Counted from the first letter of the stretch, positions 17,609 through 28,438 are shown. The stretch: 64,000 bases of DNA from an uncultured Erysipelotrichaceae bacterium (GCA_903789495.1 CAIFEQ010000001.1:100988-164987); one strand, 5' to 3'. Numbers and translations are program-made. Notes: generated by a model not told the origin, from the letters alone.

Positions 17609-18562
17609 TCAGTCGGTACCGGCTGCGGTTCTGGCGTTTCTGCGGGCATCAAATTTTGCGACCTGGGCGGCAAACCAGGGGGTCAGGAAGGCCGTGACGA
17701 TGATCGCCGCGGCAATCTGGGCCGTTGCCACCGGGGCAATGGCCGCATAGCGGGGATCGACATCCGCCAGAGCCTGCGGGTTGGCGATATCCGCACCCGC
17801 CACACTCGAGATGGCGGCGCCGGCAATGCCTTCATGGAAGATCAGCTCTTCCACCAGCACCGTGACCAGACCGACGACGATCGTGGTCAGTACGCCCAGC
17901 AGAATGCCGGACAGACCGCCCTCCAGCACCTGCTGGAAGGACATCGAACAGCCTAACGCAAAGCCGACCATGATGGTGATCGGAGCCGTACCGCCGGCCA
18001 GGATCTGCTTCAGGCCGGGGAACAGGGCCGCCACGACAATGCCCAGGACCAGCGGCAGGAAGCTGCCGACCAGGGAACCGACCGAGATCGAAGCCAGGCC
18101 TGCCGAGGACAGGGCGATCATCGTCACCGTCGGGCCGACCGACAGATCCGTGATGGCCACGGCACCCTTGTCGGAGTCATTGCCCATGGTCGCGACAATG
18201 CCGCTGTAGAGGGCATTGTTGGCCGCCGAGATGGAACCGATGATGGCCAGGGAAGAGAGTCCCAGGAAATCATCGTGGAAGACAAACGCCGTCAGATAGC
18301 CAAGACCGACCGCACAGGCAATCTTGGTCAGGATGATCACCGTTCCCTTGGCCACGGCCCGGCCGGTGGAACGGATGTTCATGGACGCGCCGATGAAGAA
18401 CAGGAAGACCCCGACCAGAGCAGCCGTGCCGTTCCGGGTCATGGCGGTCCAGAAGGAACCGATGTTCAGCGCCTGCGGGATGAGGGAGTTGACGATCACC
18501 CCCAGCACCATCGGCACGACAATCAAATCACCGGGAAAACGGTGATAATGGAAGCCCTTCAT
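17609..18562 (-). CDS. kdgT: 2-keto-3-deoxygluconate permease
   Basis: Membrane carrier of the KdgT family, 317 residues, about ten hydrophobic segments. The N-terminal GDLIVVPMVLGVIVN and the central ITDLSVGPTVTMIALSSAGLA are typical. It takes up KDG from pectin or uronate breakdown. It starts 2 bases after the SDR gene and is opposite a CdaR-like regulator, which together point to an inducible sugar-acid module. The rest of the KDG pathway (kinase, aldolase) is not in the window. Confidence 0.88.
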   Translation of the reverse strand: MKGFHYHRFPGDLIVVPMVLGVIVNSLIPQALNIGSFWTAMTRNGTAALVGVFLFFIGASMNIRSTGRAVAKGTVIILTKIACAVGLGYLTAFVFHDDFLGLSSLAIIGSISAANNALYSGIVATMGNDSDKGAVAITDLSVGPTVTMIALSSAGLASISVGSLVGSFLPLVLGIVVAALFPGLKQILAGGTAPITIMVGFALGCSMSFQQVLEGGLSGILLGVLTTIVVGLVTVLVEELIFHEGIAGAAISSVAGADIANPQALADVDPRYAAIAPVATAQIAAAIIVTAFLTPWFAAQVAKFDARRNARTAAGTD

Positions 18563-18564
18563 GC

Positions 18565-19308
18565 TCAGTCCAGCACGATGCCGCCGTCACAGTCACCGAT
18601 CTCCCCGTTGACGAAGCTGGCCGCATCGCTGGCAAAGAACAGAATCATCTGGGCCGGTTCACTGGGTTCCGCCGCTCTGCCCAGCGGAATCATGGAGATG
18701 ATGTGTTTGTTCATCTCTTCCGTCAGGGCGGAAGTCATCGGCGTCCTGGTCAGGGACGGGCAGACGGCGTTGCAGGAAATGCCATACTTGCCGCCCTCCT
18801 TGGCAATGGCCTTGGTCAGACCGATGACGCCGGCCTTGGACGAGGCATAAGCCGAAGTGCCCATCAGACCGCCGCCGATCTTGCCGGCCACCGAGGACAC
18901 ATTGACGATCCGGCCGCCGCCGTGCTGCATGAAGTATGGATAGATGGCGGAGCACATCGTGAAGACACCGGTCAGATTGATCCGGATGACCTTCTCCCAT
19001 TCCTCATCGGTCACATCCTGGAAGGCCGGCCGGGAAATGATGCCGGCCACGTTGATCTCCACATCCACCTTCGGATAGCTGCTGAGCACCTTGGCCATGA
19101 CTTCCCGGATGTTCTTCGGATCACCGCAGTCGATCTTATAGGCTTCCGCATGCCCCAGCTGAGCGGCGGCCTGCTTTGCCTTTTCCTCATTGAGGTCGAG
19201 AATGATGGCATGACCGCCGCCTTCGACAATCCCCTTGGCGACTTCATAGCCGATGCCCTGAGCGGCACCCGTGATGACTGCTGTCTTGCCGGCAAAATCC
19301 CATTTCAT
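18565..19308 (-). CDS. Short-chain dehydrogenase/reductase
   Basis: NAD(P)-dependent oxidoreductase, 247 residues, classical SDR. Cofactor loop TGAAQGIG near residue 13, catalytic Ser in NVSSVAGKIGG and the Tyr-x3-Lys pair in YASSKAGVIGL. Tail ends FVNGEIGDCDGGIVLD in the usual place. Its Asp in ILDLNEEKA after the second strand suggests NAD preference. In this setting it probably acts on 2-keto-3-deoxygluconate or a related hexuronate (KduD-like), but this is inferred from the neighbour. Confidence 0.88.
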   Translation of the reverse strand: MKWDFAGKTAVITGAAQGIGYEVAKGIVEGGGHAIILDLNEEKAKQAAAQLGHAEAYKIDCGDPKNIREVMAKVLSSYPKVDVEINVAGIISRPAFQDVTDEEWEKVIRINLTGVFTMCSAIYPYFMQHGGGRIVNVSSVAGKIGGGLMGTSAYASSKAGVIGLTKAIAKEGGKYGISCNAVCPSLTRTPMTSALTEEMNKHIISMIPLGRAAEPSEPAQMILFFASDAASFVNGEIGDCDGGIVLD

Positions 19309-19466
19309 GATTTTTCCTCCTCTGTTTGTGCAGTTTTCCCATTTCTGTGAAAATCTGCTTTTTCCTGTTTTTCAGGTTCAAGCGGAGTATAGAATGACTT
19401 GTGAATTCTTTCACTGTTTCTGCAGTTTAAATCTTCTGCTATATTTTGTGCAGGGAGCACAAGTCT

Positions 19467-20654
19467 ATGGAAGAACTGGATTTCTGCCGGCAGTTTCTGT
19501 CGGAACCCGACCTGGACAGGAATACGGATCTCTGTGCGCAGTATCTGCAGTGTCCGCTTGTCGTCATTGCCCCTTCCCTGGCCATCGTGACCTATTCGCA
19601 TCACGTTCTTCTGCCGGATACGACCTGGCAGAATGCGGTCCGCCGGGGCTATATCACGCTGGAGTTCGGCACCACCCTGCATAACTGGGAACAGCTGGCA
19701 GATCCGGGCCATCCCGACCGGCTGACCGTCAGTGCCATTTCCCGCTTCCGGCGCCGCTTTTACCGGCTGCGCTTTGCGGGACGTCTGGTGGGCTATCTCA
19801 ACCTGTCAGAATGGCAGACCGCCCTGGATACCATTGCCGAGGAGAAGATCGATCTGGTCCGGGCCTGCCTGGCCCGGGCACTGTCAGAACGGCGGTATGT
19901 GCGTACCTCCCAGACGCCGGCTCAGGATATCCTGCTCAGCCTGCTGCAGGGCGAAATCGTCGACCGTCTGCACTATCTTGAAAGCATTGCCGATACAGAC
20001 TTTGCGGCATCCCGGCCCAGACGCTGCGGGGTCGTGGATCTGCAGGGCCGCTATTCCTTCAATGCCGGAGCCGACACGTTCCGGGAAGAACTGCAGGCCG
20101 TCTTTCCGCAGTGCACGACGGTGATTCATGAGCAGCGCCTGGTGCTGGTCTTCAGCGACCAGACGGATGCGGCCGGGCAGAAAAAGGCGGCTGCCTGTCT
20201 GCGCCGCCTGCACCTGATCATGGGCATCTCCAATGTTTTCTATGATCTCTATCAGATCGCCCGCTATGAGCAGCAGGCTTTCTTTGCCCTGCAGCATTCC
20301 CCGGAGACCACGCCCCTGCGGCATTATGATCACTGTGAGCTGGCGGATCTGCTCCGCCGGATGCCGGCTGAGGTGCTGCCGGAGTTTCTCTGCCAGCCGA
20401 TCCTGGAGATCCATGACCAGGACCGGCAGAACCATACCGAGCTGCTGAAGACCCTGGCCGTCTGGATCCGCAGCGGCGGTTCGGCCAAGCTTGCCGCGGC
20501 CGCCCTGCATGTCCACCGCAATACGGTGGCTTACCGCATGGATCTGCTGAACCGGAAGTTTCATCTGAATCTGGATGATCCGGATCTGCGGGAAACCTAT
20601 CTGCTGTCCTGTCACATTCTTGAAGTGCTGCAGGAGTCTGAATCCCTGCACTGA
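19467..20654 (+). CDS. PucR/CdaR-type transcriptional regulator
   Basis: 395 residues. The C-terminal 60 residues hold the PucR helix-turn-helix (GGSAKLAAAALHVHRNTVAYRMDLLNRKF), the feature of sugar-diacid and purine regulators; the N-terminal two thirds are a sensor region without a motif I recognise. It is divergent from the SDR/KDG permease pair and most likely controls it in response to a sugar acid. Start at 19467 is chosen for GGGAG about 10 bases upstream; a TTG 21 bases earlier is less likely. Confidence 0.85.
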   Translation: MEELDFCRQFLSEPDLDRNTDLCAQYLQCPLVVIAPSLAIVTYSHHVLLPDTTWQNAVRRGYITLEFGTTLHNWEQLADPGHPDRLTVSAISRFRRRFYRLRFAGRLVGYLNLSEWQTALDTIAEEKIDLVRACLARALSERRYVRTSQTPAQDILLSLLQGEIVDRLHYLESIADTDFAASRPRRCGVVDLQGRYSFNAGADTFREELQAVFPQCTTVIHEQRLVLVFSDQTDAAGQKKAAACLRRLHLIMGISNVFYDLYQIARYEQQAFFALQHSPETTPLRHYDHCELADLLRRMPAEVLPEFLCQPILEIHDQDRQNHTELLKTLAVWIRSGGSAKLAAAALHVHRNTVAYRMDLLNRKFHLNLDDPDLRETYLLSCHILEVLQESESLH

Positions 20655-20662
20655 GCACTCAA

Positions 20663-20684
20663 AAAGCCGGATCCTTCCGGCTTT
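20663..20684. terminator. Bidirectional terminator
   Basis: AAAGCCGGA and TCCGGCTTT form a perfect 9-bp stem with a TCCT loop between the convergent regulator and phosphoketolase genes. Confidence 0.85.
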
Positions 20685-20691
20685 CTGCGGC

Positions 20692-23082
20692 TTATAAGTC
20701 CCACTTCCAGTTGGCGACTTCCGGCATGTCCACGCCGTATTCGGCGATGTACTGCTTATGCTCGACCAGCTTGTCACTCATCTTCTGGTAGAGATAGGCC
20801 CGGCGGTTGCCCAGCTGCGGCAGATACTTCAGCGCGGTCTGTACGAGATGGAAGCGGTCCATATCATTCTGGACCCGGACATCGAACGGGGTCGTGATGG
20901 TGCCCTCTTCCTTGTACCCGCGGACATGGATCAGATGGCTGTTATGCCGGCGGTAGGTCAGTTCATGGACCAGGGTGGCATAGCCGTGGAAGGCGAAGAT
21001 CACCGGCTTTTCCGGGGTGAAGAGCAGATCATATTCGTCATTGGTCAGGCCATGCGGATGTTCCTCATGCGGCTGCAGCTTGAAGAGGTCCACCACGTTG
21101 ATGAAGCGGATCTTGAGCTCCGGCAGTTCCTTGCGCAGGATCGACACCGCAGCCAGCGCCTCCAGAGTCGGCGTTTCACCGGCACAGGCGAAGACGATGT
21201 CGGGATCCTGGCCCTGATCGTTGGAGGCCCACTCCCAGATGCCGATGCCCTGGGTGCAGTGGCGCACCGCTTCCGGCATGCTCAGCCATTCCGGACGGGG
21301 ATGCTTGGAAGCGACGATGACATTGACATAGTTCCGGGTCCGCAGGCAGTGATCCATGCAGGACAGCAGGCAGTTGGCATCCGGCGGTAGATAGATGCGG
21401 ACCACGTCTGCCTTCTTGTTGGCAATATGATCCATGAAGCCTGGATCCTGATGCGTGAAGCCGTTATGGTCCTGCTGCCAGACCGTGGAGCACATGATCA
21501 GGTTCAGCGAAGCGATCTCTTCCCGCCACGGCAGCTGGTTGCACACCTTCAGCCACTTGGCATGCTGGGCCGCCATGGAGTCAATGATGCGGGCAAAGGA
21601 TTCATAGGTGCAGAAGAAGCCATGCCGCCCGGTGAGCAGATAGCCTTCCAGCCAGCCCTCGCACATATGTTCCGACAGCATCGAGTCCATGACCCGGCCA
21701 TAGGGATCCAGATGGTCATCTGTTTCCGTCCGGGCCGCGTTCCAGTCCCGGTTCTCGACTTCAAAGACAGCACCCAGACGGTTGGAATTGGTCTCGTCCG
21801 GTCCGAAGATCCGGAAGTTCTTCGCTTCCTTGTTCAGGGTAAAGACATCCCGGACATACTTGCCCAGTTCGATCATGTCCTGCCCTTCCTTCGATCCGTG
21901 CTTCTCCCCGATGTCAAAGGCATAGGCCTTGAAGTCCGGCAGCCGCAGATCCCGCAGAAGCTTGCCGCCGTTGGCATGCGGGTTGGCCCCGATGCGGCGG
22001 TCTCCCTGCGGCGCCAGTTCCCGCAGATCGGCGCGGAAGGTGCCGTGTTCGTCGAAGAGTTCTTCGGCATGATAGCTGCGCAGCCACTCCTCGAGGATGG
22101 CCAGGTGTTCCGGCTTGTCCATGGCAATCGGTACCTGATGGGACAGGAAATTGCCTTCGATCTTCTTGCCGTCCACCACCTTCGGACCCGTCCAGCCCTT
22201 CGGGGTCCGCAGCACGATCATCGGCCAGACCGGCCGGGTCGTATCATGGGCCTCCCGGGCATGTTTCTGGATGGCCAGGATCGATTCGATGACCGTATCC
22301 ATGGTCTCAGCCATCTTCCTGTGCATGGTCATCGGGTCATCCCCTTCGACGAAGTAGGGTTCCCAGCCGCAGCCATGGAAGAAGTCCACCAGTTCCTGGT
22401 GAGACATTCTGGCAAAGATGGTCGGATTGGCGATCTTGAAGCCGTTCAGATGCAGGATCGGCAGAACCGCACCGTCACTGACCGGATTCAGGAACTTATT
22501 GCACTGCCAGGAAGTGGCCAGCGGCCCGGTTTCGGCTTCGCCGTCCCCGACCGTCACGGCGGCGATCAGATCCGGGTTGTCAAAGACCGCCCCGAAGGCA
22601 TGCACGATGCTGTAGCCCAGCTCGCCGCCTTCATTGATGGAGCCCGGTGTTTCCGGAGCACAGTGACTCGGCACGCCGCTGGGGAAGGAAAACTGCTTGA
22701 ACAGTTTCTTCAGGCCCTCCTCATCCTGGCTGATATTGGGATAGATGTCGGTATAGGAACCGTCCAGATAGTCATTGGCAATGAAGAAATTGCCGCCATG
22801 TCCCGGTCCGGACAGCAGGATGAGATCGAGGTCATAGCGCTTGATGACCCGGTTGAGATGCACGAAGACAAAGTTCTGTCCCGGCACGGTACCCCAGTGG
22901 CCGACAATCTTCTTCTTGATGTCGCTCCACTGCAGGGGCCGCTTCAGCAGCGGATTATCCAGCAGATACAGCTGACAGGCCGACAGATAGTTGGCAGCCC
23001 GCCAGTAGGCATTCATTTTCTGAAGAAGATCCTCGGTGATCGGTCCCTTTTCCGGACAGGTCTTTAACGCAGAACTGGTCAT
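20692..23082 (-). CDS. xfp: Phosphoketolase
   Basis: Thiamine-diphosphate enzyme that splits xylulose 5-phosphate (and often fructose 6-phosphate) with phosphate to acetyl-phosphate plus an aldose phosphate. 796 residues, the family's length. Seen: [53 protein letters not shown] (TPP-Mg site) and the C-terminal [17 protein letters not shown]. The start at 23082 has AAAGGA at 8 bases. It is monocistronic, with its own promoter and terminator, consistent with a main catabolic role. Confidence 0.96.
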   Translation of the reverse strand: MTSSALKTCPEKGPITEDLLQKMNAYWRAANYLSACQLYLLDNPLLKRPLQWSDIKKKIVGHWGTVPGQNFVFVHLNRVIKRYDLDLILLSGPGHGGNFFIANDYLDGSYTDIYPNISQDEEGLKKLFKQFSFPSGVPSHCAPETPGSINEGGELGYSIVHAFGAVFDNPDLIAAVTVGDGEAETGPLATSWQCNKFLNPVSDGAVLPILHLNGFKIANPTIFARMSHQELVDFFHGCGWEPYFVEGDDPMTMHRKMAETMDTVIESILAIQKHAREAHDTTRPVWPMIVLRTPKGWTGPKVVDGKKIEGNFLSHQVPIAMDKPEHLAILEEWLRSYHAEELFDEHGTFRADLRELAPQGDRRIGANPHANGGKLLRDLRLPDFKAYAFDIGEKHGSKEGQDMIELGKYVRDVFTLNKEAKNFRIFGPDETNSNRLGAVFEVENRDWNAARTETDDHLDPYGRVMDSMLSEHMCEGWLEGYLLTGRHGFFCTYESFARIIDSMAAQHAKWLKVCNQLPWREEIASLNLIMCSTVWQQDHNGFTHQDPGFMDHIANKKADVVRIYLPPDANCLLSCMDHCLRTRNYVNVIVASKHPRPEWLSMPEAVRHCTQGIGIWEWASNDQGQDPDIVFACAGETPTLEALAAVSILRKELPELKIRFINVVDLFKLQPHEEHPHGLTNDEYDLLFTPEKPVIFAFHGYATLVHELTYRRHNSHLIHVRGYKEEGTITTPFDVRVQNDMDRFHLVQTALKYLPQLGNRRAYLYQKMSDKLVEHKQYIAEYGVDMPEVANWKWDL

Positions 23083-23149
23083 ACTGGTCTTCCTTTCCAG
23101 CCGGAGCGTTTCTTCCGGCAGCAGGCAGAAAGCACTGCTCTGCACCTGC

Positions 23150-23179
23150 AATTTACAGTCAGGGAAAATCGTCTGTCAA
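23150..23179 (-). promoter_or_regulatory. Phosphoketolase promoter
   Basis: A perfect TTGACA (23174-23179) is followed after 18 bases by TAAATT (23150-23155). The predicted leader is about 60 bases. Confidence 0.65.
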
Positions 23180-23234
23180 ATGTAAGGGGATTCATCCCCC
23201 GGATGCCGCTTTTCCGCTTCCGGAAAGCGCTTTT

Positions 23235-25556
23235 TTACAGCGCCTGCAGGCTGATCTGTTTGCCGCCCAGCAGTGCCGCGGTATCTTCCTGGCAGGTCAT
23301 GTAGAGGATCTGGGTATGGCGGGCATAGTCCTGCAGCAGTCTGGCGGCGGCCTGCCGGCGCGGCTGATCCATTTCCAGCAGATCATCGTCCAGGACCAGG
23401 AAGCTGTCGCCCGGTTCAGAGAAGTATTCCAGCAGAGCCAGCCGGAATGCAAGCATGACACTCTGCCGGGTGCCGCCGGACAGCAGCTCGGTCGGTATGG
23501 TATTGGGACCGGACTGCAGGCGCAGGGTCTCGTCTTCCACGGCCGCATGGACGCGCCCGCCGGTCAGGCTCTGCAGATTGGCATCAAACTTCTGCAGGAA
23601 GAGTCTGTAGCGTTCCTCCGGTCCCTGGGTATTCAGGCGTTCCAGATCCTGCTGAATGCGCAGGTAATTCTGATAGGTCTGCCGGTCTTCCTGCAGCTTC
23701 TGTTCAGCCTGCCGCAGACTGTCCTGCAGTTCGGATACATCCGCCTCGGTCGCTTCCAGTCCGGCCTTTTCGGAGGTCAGCTCCAGGATCTCCTTCCGCA
23801 GAGCCGTCAGGCGCTTGTCCAGATCGGCAGGCATGCTTTCCTGATTCTCCGGCAGACCATCCTGCAGTTCTTCTGCTTTCTGCTGTTCTTCCCGGATCTG
23901 CTTCTGCAGCTGCGCCGGATTCTGATACATGCTTTCATACTTTTCGATGGTTTTGGCACAGTAAACCAGCAGCCCGTCCAGGCTGGCCATGCCGGCCTGC
24001 CGCAGCAGCCGGGCGATCTGTTCGGCAAGATCCTGCGGAACCGGCAGACCGCGCAGCACCGGCAGGGTCTGCGCCTCGATGTCGGCCAGGGTACGCCCCT
24101 GCAGCAGCTGTTTCCGCTGGTTCTGCAGTACCGGAAGACGCGCGTTGACCTTCTGCAGCTGCTCCTTTTTCTGAACCAGCTCGGCTTCGCTCTGACAGCC
24201 ATAGCGCTGCAGCAGCAGCGGGCATTCCTGCTCTGCCGAGGCAATTGCCTGTTCCAGTCCCTGAATATCCAGGTCTTTCGGCCTGACCGTCAGCCGGCCG
24301 GATGATGGCAGATCCACCTGCACATAGCCCTGCAGAATCTGGGTCACGCTGTCGTGTACCGTGTTGGAACCAAAGGCATCCCGGACGGCTGCCTGCTGCC
24401 CGGCCGGCAGGTGCATCTGCAGTTCCAGCTGGGTGGCCTTCAGCAGACTTTCAGCCTGAGCGGCCTCTGCCTTAAGGTGCTGATAGCGTTTCAGATCTTC
24501 AGACAGATTCTGATGTTTCTGACGGAACTGTTCGTCCTGCCGGATCTGCTCGGCCAGTTCATGAAGCTTCTGCAGAAGTTCCTGATGATCCTGCTGCAGT
24601 TTCCGGTTCTTCTGCTCCTCTGCGTATTCTTTCAGTTTCTGAGCCTGCTGCAGCAGGCTTTCCTGCTTCTGCCAGTCCGCGGCCGCTTCCTGCATGTCCT
24701 GCAGGGCTTTCCTGGCAGCATCAAGCAGCTGCCGCTGGTTCTCCAGCTGCCGGGCATCCTGCTGCAGGCGGCCCAGCCGTTCTTCCTCGGATGCGGCTTT
24801 CTGCAGTCTGCCTTCCAGCTCCTGAATCTCTTTTTCTCTGTCCTGAGCCTGCTTCAGTGCGGCCTCAGCCCTGTCGCGTTCCTGCCAGTCGAGAACCAGC
24901 AGGCCGGCTTTCTTCCAGAGCGCACCGGAAGATCTGCTTTCCGGTCTGCCGCGGTCCGGATCCCATTTTCCGCCGTATGCCGTGATTTTTTCCTGCAGCA
25001 GATTCTGCAGCTTTTCCGGCGCAATGCCCCCGGCAGCGGACAAAGCGGCCTGCCGTACCTTCTGGCGGGCTTCCGCGGTCTCCTCGTTTTCTTCGGCCGC
25101 AAAGAAATCAGCGCACCAGGCCAGAATCTGCTCTTCATTCTTCTGCTGGCCGAGAAACAGATTGCGGTAGACGGCACTGCCATAACGGGTCAGTTCCGCC
25201 AGCTGCTGTTCTGCCTGTCCGCCGCTCAGATAATGCCCGGTCTGCTCATCGGTGAGCCGGATCGTGCCTTTCCTGCCGCTGCGCTCCCAGGTCTTTTCCA
25301 GCTTCCAGATCTTCTGACCGCTCTGAAAACGCACGGCCGCATCGACGGTATCAAAGCCGCCGGTCGGAAACATGCCGGCATCAACCTTTCTTTTCCCCCC
25401 TCGGACCGGAACGCAGAACAGCGCATACAGCATGCCGATGAGCGTACTCTTGCCGCTCTCATTCGGTCCGTAAACCACCGACAGACCATCGGGAAATTCC
25501 AGGTGCAGGTTCACCACGCCGGCAAACTGCCGGCAGCTGACAGAAAGAATCTTCAT
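23235..25556 (-). CDS. AAA/SMC-like ATPase of the YhaN/SbcC type
   Basis: 773 residues. N-terminal Walker A GPNESGKS (30-37) follows a short strand, then a long Gln/Glu/Leu-rich coiled coil (about 180-640) broken in the middle, then LLSGGTRQSVMLAFRLALLEYF as the signature and SFLVLDDDLLEMDQPR as Walker B. This layout is that of the DNA-end-processing partner of an Mre11-type nuclease. It follows the nuclease gene with 1 base between stop and start, with GAGGGG as ribosome binding site. Smaller than SbcC, so YhaN-like is preferred. Confidence 0.85.
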   Translation of the reverse strand: MKILSVSCRQFAGVVNLHLEFPDGLSVVYGPNESGKSTLIGMLYALFCVPVRGGKRKVDAGMFPTGGFDTVDAAVRFQSGQKIWKLEKTWERSGRKGTIRLTDEQTGHYLSGGQAEQQLAELTRYGSAVYRNLFLGQQKNEEQILAWCADFFAAEENEETAEARQKVRQAALSAAGGIAPEKLQNLLQEKITAYGGKWDPDRGRPESRSSGALWKKAGLLVLDWQERDRAEAALKQAQDREKEIQELEGRLQKAASEEERLGRLQQDARQLENQRQLLDAARKALQDMQEAAADWQKQESLLQQAQKLKEYAEEQKNRKLQQDHQELLQKLHELAEQIRQDEQFRQKHQNLSEDLKRYQHLKAEAAQAESLLKATQLELQMHLPAGQQAAVRDAFGSNTVHDSVTQILQGYVQVDLPSSGRLTVRPKDLDIQGLEQAIASAEQECPLLLQRYGCQSEAELVQKKEQLQKVNARLPVLQNQRKQLLQGRTLADIEAQTLPVLRGLPVPQDLAEQIARLLRQAGMASLDGLLVYCAKTIEKYESMYQNPAQLQKQIREEQQKAEELQDGLPENQESMPADLDKRLTALRKEILELTSEKAGLEATEADVSELQDSLRQAEQKLQEDRQTYQNYLRIQQDLERLNTQGPEERYRLFLQKFDANLQSLTGGRVHAAVEDETLRLQSGPNTIPTELLSGGTRQSVMLAFRLALLEYFSEPGDSFLVLDDDLLEMDQPRRQAAARLLQDYARHTQILYMTCQEDTAALLGGKQISLQAL

Positions 25557-25557
25557 C

Positions 25558-26682
25558 TTATTTCCCCTCCCGGCAGGCCTGCACCAGGTCATACGCCAGA
25601 CTGAGCAGATCCGGATCATCCAGGTATCCCTTCAGCAGTCGGTTTTCCAGCGAACCCGGCAGGGTTTCCTGATCGATCTGGGCGGCATCGATCTGCCGGT
25701 GCAGGGCCGCATCATCGATTTCCACGCTGACATAGCTGCTGCGCAGACTGTCGTAGAGATTTTCCCGGTTCTGATAATCTTCCCCGCTGACCGAGCCGGA
25801 AAGGCTCAGCCGCAGAGACGTCTCGGCCGGCTTCAGATCCTGCAGACCGTCTGCCAGGGCAGAAGCCAGGGAGACATCGGGTTTCAGGGTCAGAGACCGG
25901 CTGACAAAGTGCAGCACCGAAACCGCAAGCTTTTCTGCCGTGATCTGCTTCTGATCATCCACATCCAGCAGGAAGACGGAGCCGGGGGAGGAATCCGCGT
26001 GGTCGGTCTGCTGGTGTGTGCCGGCATTGAAGATCCTGCTCTTCAGCCGCTGCGGCTGATCAAAGGGCAGATCCGGCCAGGGAATATGCGTATGACCGAT
26101 CAGCCAGAGATCCACCGGAATCGCCTCCAGTTCCTGAAGACTCATCCGGTAATAGCGGTTCTCCAGATCGGCAGAGATGCCTGCCAGCGCCCCATGGGCC
26201 ACGCCGATGTTCAGACAGGCCGGATCAAAGGTTTCCTGCCGCAGCCAGGCCAGACGGTTTTCTTCCGAGTGCCGGCTGGCGCAGACCGCCGGGTAGAACA
26301 CGACCTGCCTTCCGGCAGCGGTTACCGGGTAAGGCCGTTCTTCGTTCAGCAGCAGGATCTGACTGCCGCATTCTTTCTTAAAAGCCTGCCAGAACGGATC
26401 CTGGGCATCCGTACAGTAGTCGTGGTTGCCAGGCAGAACCGCCACAAGACAGGCCGCCTGGTTCAGCAGCGCACAGGTTTTCTTCATCAGTTCCCTGGCA
26501 ACGCTGTGACTGTCAAAGAGATCCCCCGTGATGACGAGCAGATCACATTCCTTCTCTTCGCTCAGCCGCAGTATCTTTTCCAGGGCGGCGAATCTGGCCT
26601 CGGCATAGCGTTCCGCCAGCCGGGGCTCATATTTTCCATAGCTGCGGCCCAGATGCAGGTCGCCGGTTTCCATGATCCGCAT
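25558..26682 (-). CDS. Metallophosphoesterase, SbcD/Mre11-like DNA nuclease (YhaO type)
   Basis: 374 residues. Calcineurin-like motifs in order: GDLHLG near the N-terminus, VITGDLFDSHS, LPGNHDYC and IGHTHIPWP, which together place two metal ions. It forms a two-gene operon with the coiled-coil ATPase downstream; such pairs trim DNA ends and hairpins. A perfect TATAAT lies about 20 bases before the start. Confidence 0.88.
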   Translation of the reverse strand: MRIMETGDLHLGRSYGKYEPRLAERYAEARFAALEKILRLSEEKECDLLVITGDLFDSHSVARELMKKTCALLNQAACLVAVLPGNHDYCTDAQDPFWQAFKKECGSQILLLNEERPYPVTAAGRQVVFYPAVCASRHSEENRLAWLRQETFDPACLNIGVAHGALAGISADLENRYYRMSLQELEAIPVDLWLIGHTHIPWPDLPFDQPQRLKSRIFNAGTHQQTDHADSSPGSVFLLDVDDQKQITAEKLAVSVLHFVSRSLTLKPDVSLASALADGLQDLKPAETSLRLSLSGSVSGEDYQNRENLYDSLRSSYVSVEIDDAALHRQIDAAQIDQETLPGSLENRLLKGYLDDPDLLSLAYDLVQACREGK

Positions 26683-26728
26683 ATTCCACCTCCGCTTTGT
26701 TTCATTATACGGGCAGGGCTGTCAGAAA

Positions 26729-26754
26729 AGACATCTGCCGAAGCACAGATGTCT
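26729..26754 (-). terminator. Terminator after the GT-C-like gene
   Basis: AGACATCTG and CAGATGTCT, a 9-bp stem, followed by TTTTCTG on the minus strand. It lies about 110 bases after the gene end; the space between shows nothing else. Confidence 0.65.
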
Positions 26755-26863
26755 GCTCAGACAGGCTGCCTGACCGTATTCCGGAACAATCTGATCCGCA
26801 GCGATGACAGGATCCTTTTGCCCCTGTTCTGGCTGCCTGTCTGAAAAGCACGCAGGGAAAGAC

Positions 26864-28438
26864 TTACGGCCTGGCTTTATGCACCGGCAGATGTCTGTGC
26901 AGAGCCTGCCAGCCGGCATGCAGGCCAAAGCAGGCAATGGTCAGGCCATACACCATGTAGGGCAGAATATAGCGGCTCTTGGCCTCCCAGATCATGCTGA
27001 AGAGGAAGCCGCCGAAAATCGTATAGGCCAGCACGGAATTCTGGCCGTCCTTTTTCCGCAGGGCCAGCACCCCGGCGGTCAGGGCCGGGTAGTAGAACAG
27101 TTCAAAACCCTTCAGGAACGACTGCAGCAGCCGTCTGAGCAGACCGTTCTGCAGCGATGCCACCAGGGCGGAACTCCCATTGCTGGTGTACAGCACCATC
27201 TGCAGGCACTCATAGGCCGGAGCATTCCACTGGGACTGGAACTTGAAGCGGATAAACATCCGGAACAGGTCCGGATTGGCTTTCCAGTCGGCGATGGACT
27301 TGTCCATGACTTCCAGACAGCGCTCCCGGATCAGATCCGGATCGCCGCCGCTGTTCCAGTAGACCTGCGCATTGAACCCGTTATACCCGCCGCCCCTACC
27401 CTGCATGCCCATGGCAACATAGGCAATGGCCGGGATCGACGAAACCCCCTTCAGCGCCTCCCGGTATGGCAGCCGGATCAGCCAGTTCAGGCCCCAGATC
27501 AGAGCGGCCAGACAGCCAATCTGCAGCAGCCGGGAGCTCAGCCGGTACTTCCTGGAAAACAGAATGGCCAGCGCGAAGGCAATGGCCGGGATCAGGGCAT
27601 TGTGCCGCAGACTGACCGCCAGGGCCAGAACAAAGAAGCTCAGAACATGTTTCGGAAAGGAAGAATCCAGGAACAGCGCCGCAGCGATCATGACCAGCGA
27701 TGTCGACTGCAGGTCATTATAGAGATACGGCACATAGATCAGGATCGGCAGGGCCGTCAGGTACAGCGTTTCGTACCAGAGGGTCGTGTCTTCCGATTCC
27801 CAGATCTGCTGTACGATCCGGGCGCCGCACCAGCCGATGCCCAGTACCGCCAGAATGGCATTGAGGATCTGGAAAGACAGATAATTCCCGTCGCCGAACA
27901 GGAAAAACAGAACTCTCAGCAGGCTGACCATGCCGAGCTGATTCTGATGGGCTGCCAGATAGCCATAGCTGTGGACATCCAGGCTGGAATAATCCCCCTG
28001 GTTGATCTGGCTGGCACTGTCGGCCACCAGTTTCTGATCTGCCACCGGCGCATACTGCAGCAGGAAGATAAGGGCCAGGGACAGCACCAGCTCCACGCCG
28101 CAGACGGTCAGCACGGTCCTCTTCAGACCCAGATGCCGGTGCAGTTTCCGCAGCACCCAGGACAGGATTCCCGCGCCTGCCGTATACAGGATCAGGGAAC
28201 GGATAAAGGAACCGGGATTCTCCGGAATCAGTTCCACCCCCTGCTCTTTGAGGTCAGAGAAGTTCACTGCCGTACTGCCCAGCGAACACAGAAAACAGAG
28301 CGCAGTAAAACAGGCAATCAGAATACCGACCCCGCGGACAACCGCATAGGGCTTTCCGATCTGCCTGCTGCTACTCTGTGCTGTCTGATTATCAGCCTGC
28401 AGGGTCTGCTCTCCCTGCTTTCCCCCTGTTTCCGGCAT
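26864..28438 (-). CDS. Polytopic membrane protein, GT-C glycosyltransferase-like
   Basis: 524 residues with about 12 hydrophobic segments and a long extracytoplasmic loop (around QGRGGGYNGFNAQVYW). The order and size resemble GT39/DUF6020-type membrane glycosyltransferases that use lipid-linked sugars, and the residue pair Asp-Val-His-Ser-Tyr after the first large loop (SSLDVHSYGYLA) is in the place of a GT-C acidic motif. Substrate unknown. The start ATG at 28438 has no well-spaced ribosome binding site. Stands alone between the nuclease operon and a divergent M20 gene. Confidence 0.6.
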   Translation of the reverse strand: MPETGGKQGEQTLQADNQTAQSSSRQIGKPYAVVRGVGILIACFTALCFLCSLGSTAVNFSDLKEQGVELIPENPGSFIRSLILYTAGAGILSWVLRKLHRHLGLKRTVLTVCGVELVLSLALIFLLQYAPVADQKLVADSASQINQGDYSSLDVHSYGYLAAHQNQLGMVSLLRVLFFLFGDGNYLSFQILNAILAVLGIGWCGARIVQQIWESEDTTLWYETLYLTALPILIYVPYLYNDLQSTSLVMIAAALFLDSSFPKHVLSFFVLALAVSLRHNALIPAIAFALAILFSRKYRLSSRLLQIGCLAALIWGLNWLIRLPYREALKGVSSIPAIAYVAMGMQGRGGGYNGFNAQVYWNSGGDPDLIRERCLEVMDKSIADWKANPDLFRMFIRFKFQSQWNAPAYECLQMVLYTSNGSSALVASLQNGLLRRLLQSFLKGFELFYYPALTAGVLALRKKDGQNSVLAYTIFGGFLFSMIWEAKSRYILPYMVYGLTIACFGLHAGWQALHRHLPVHKARP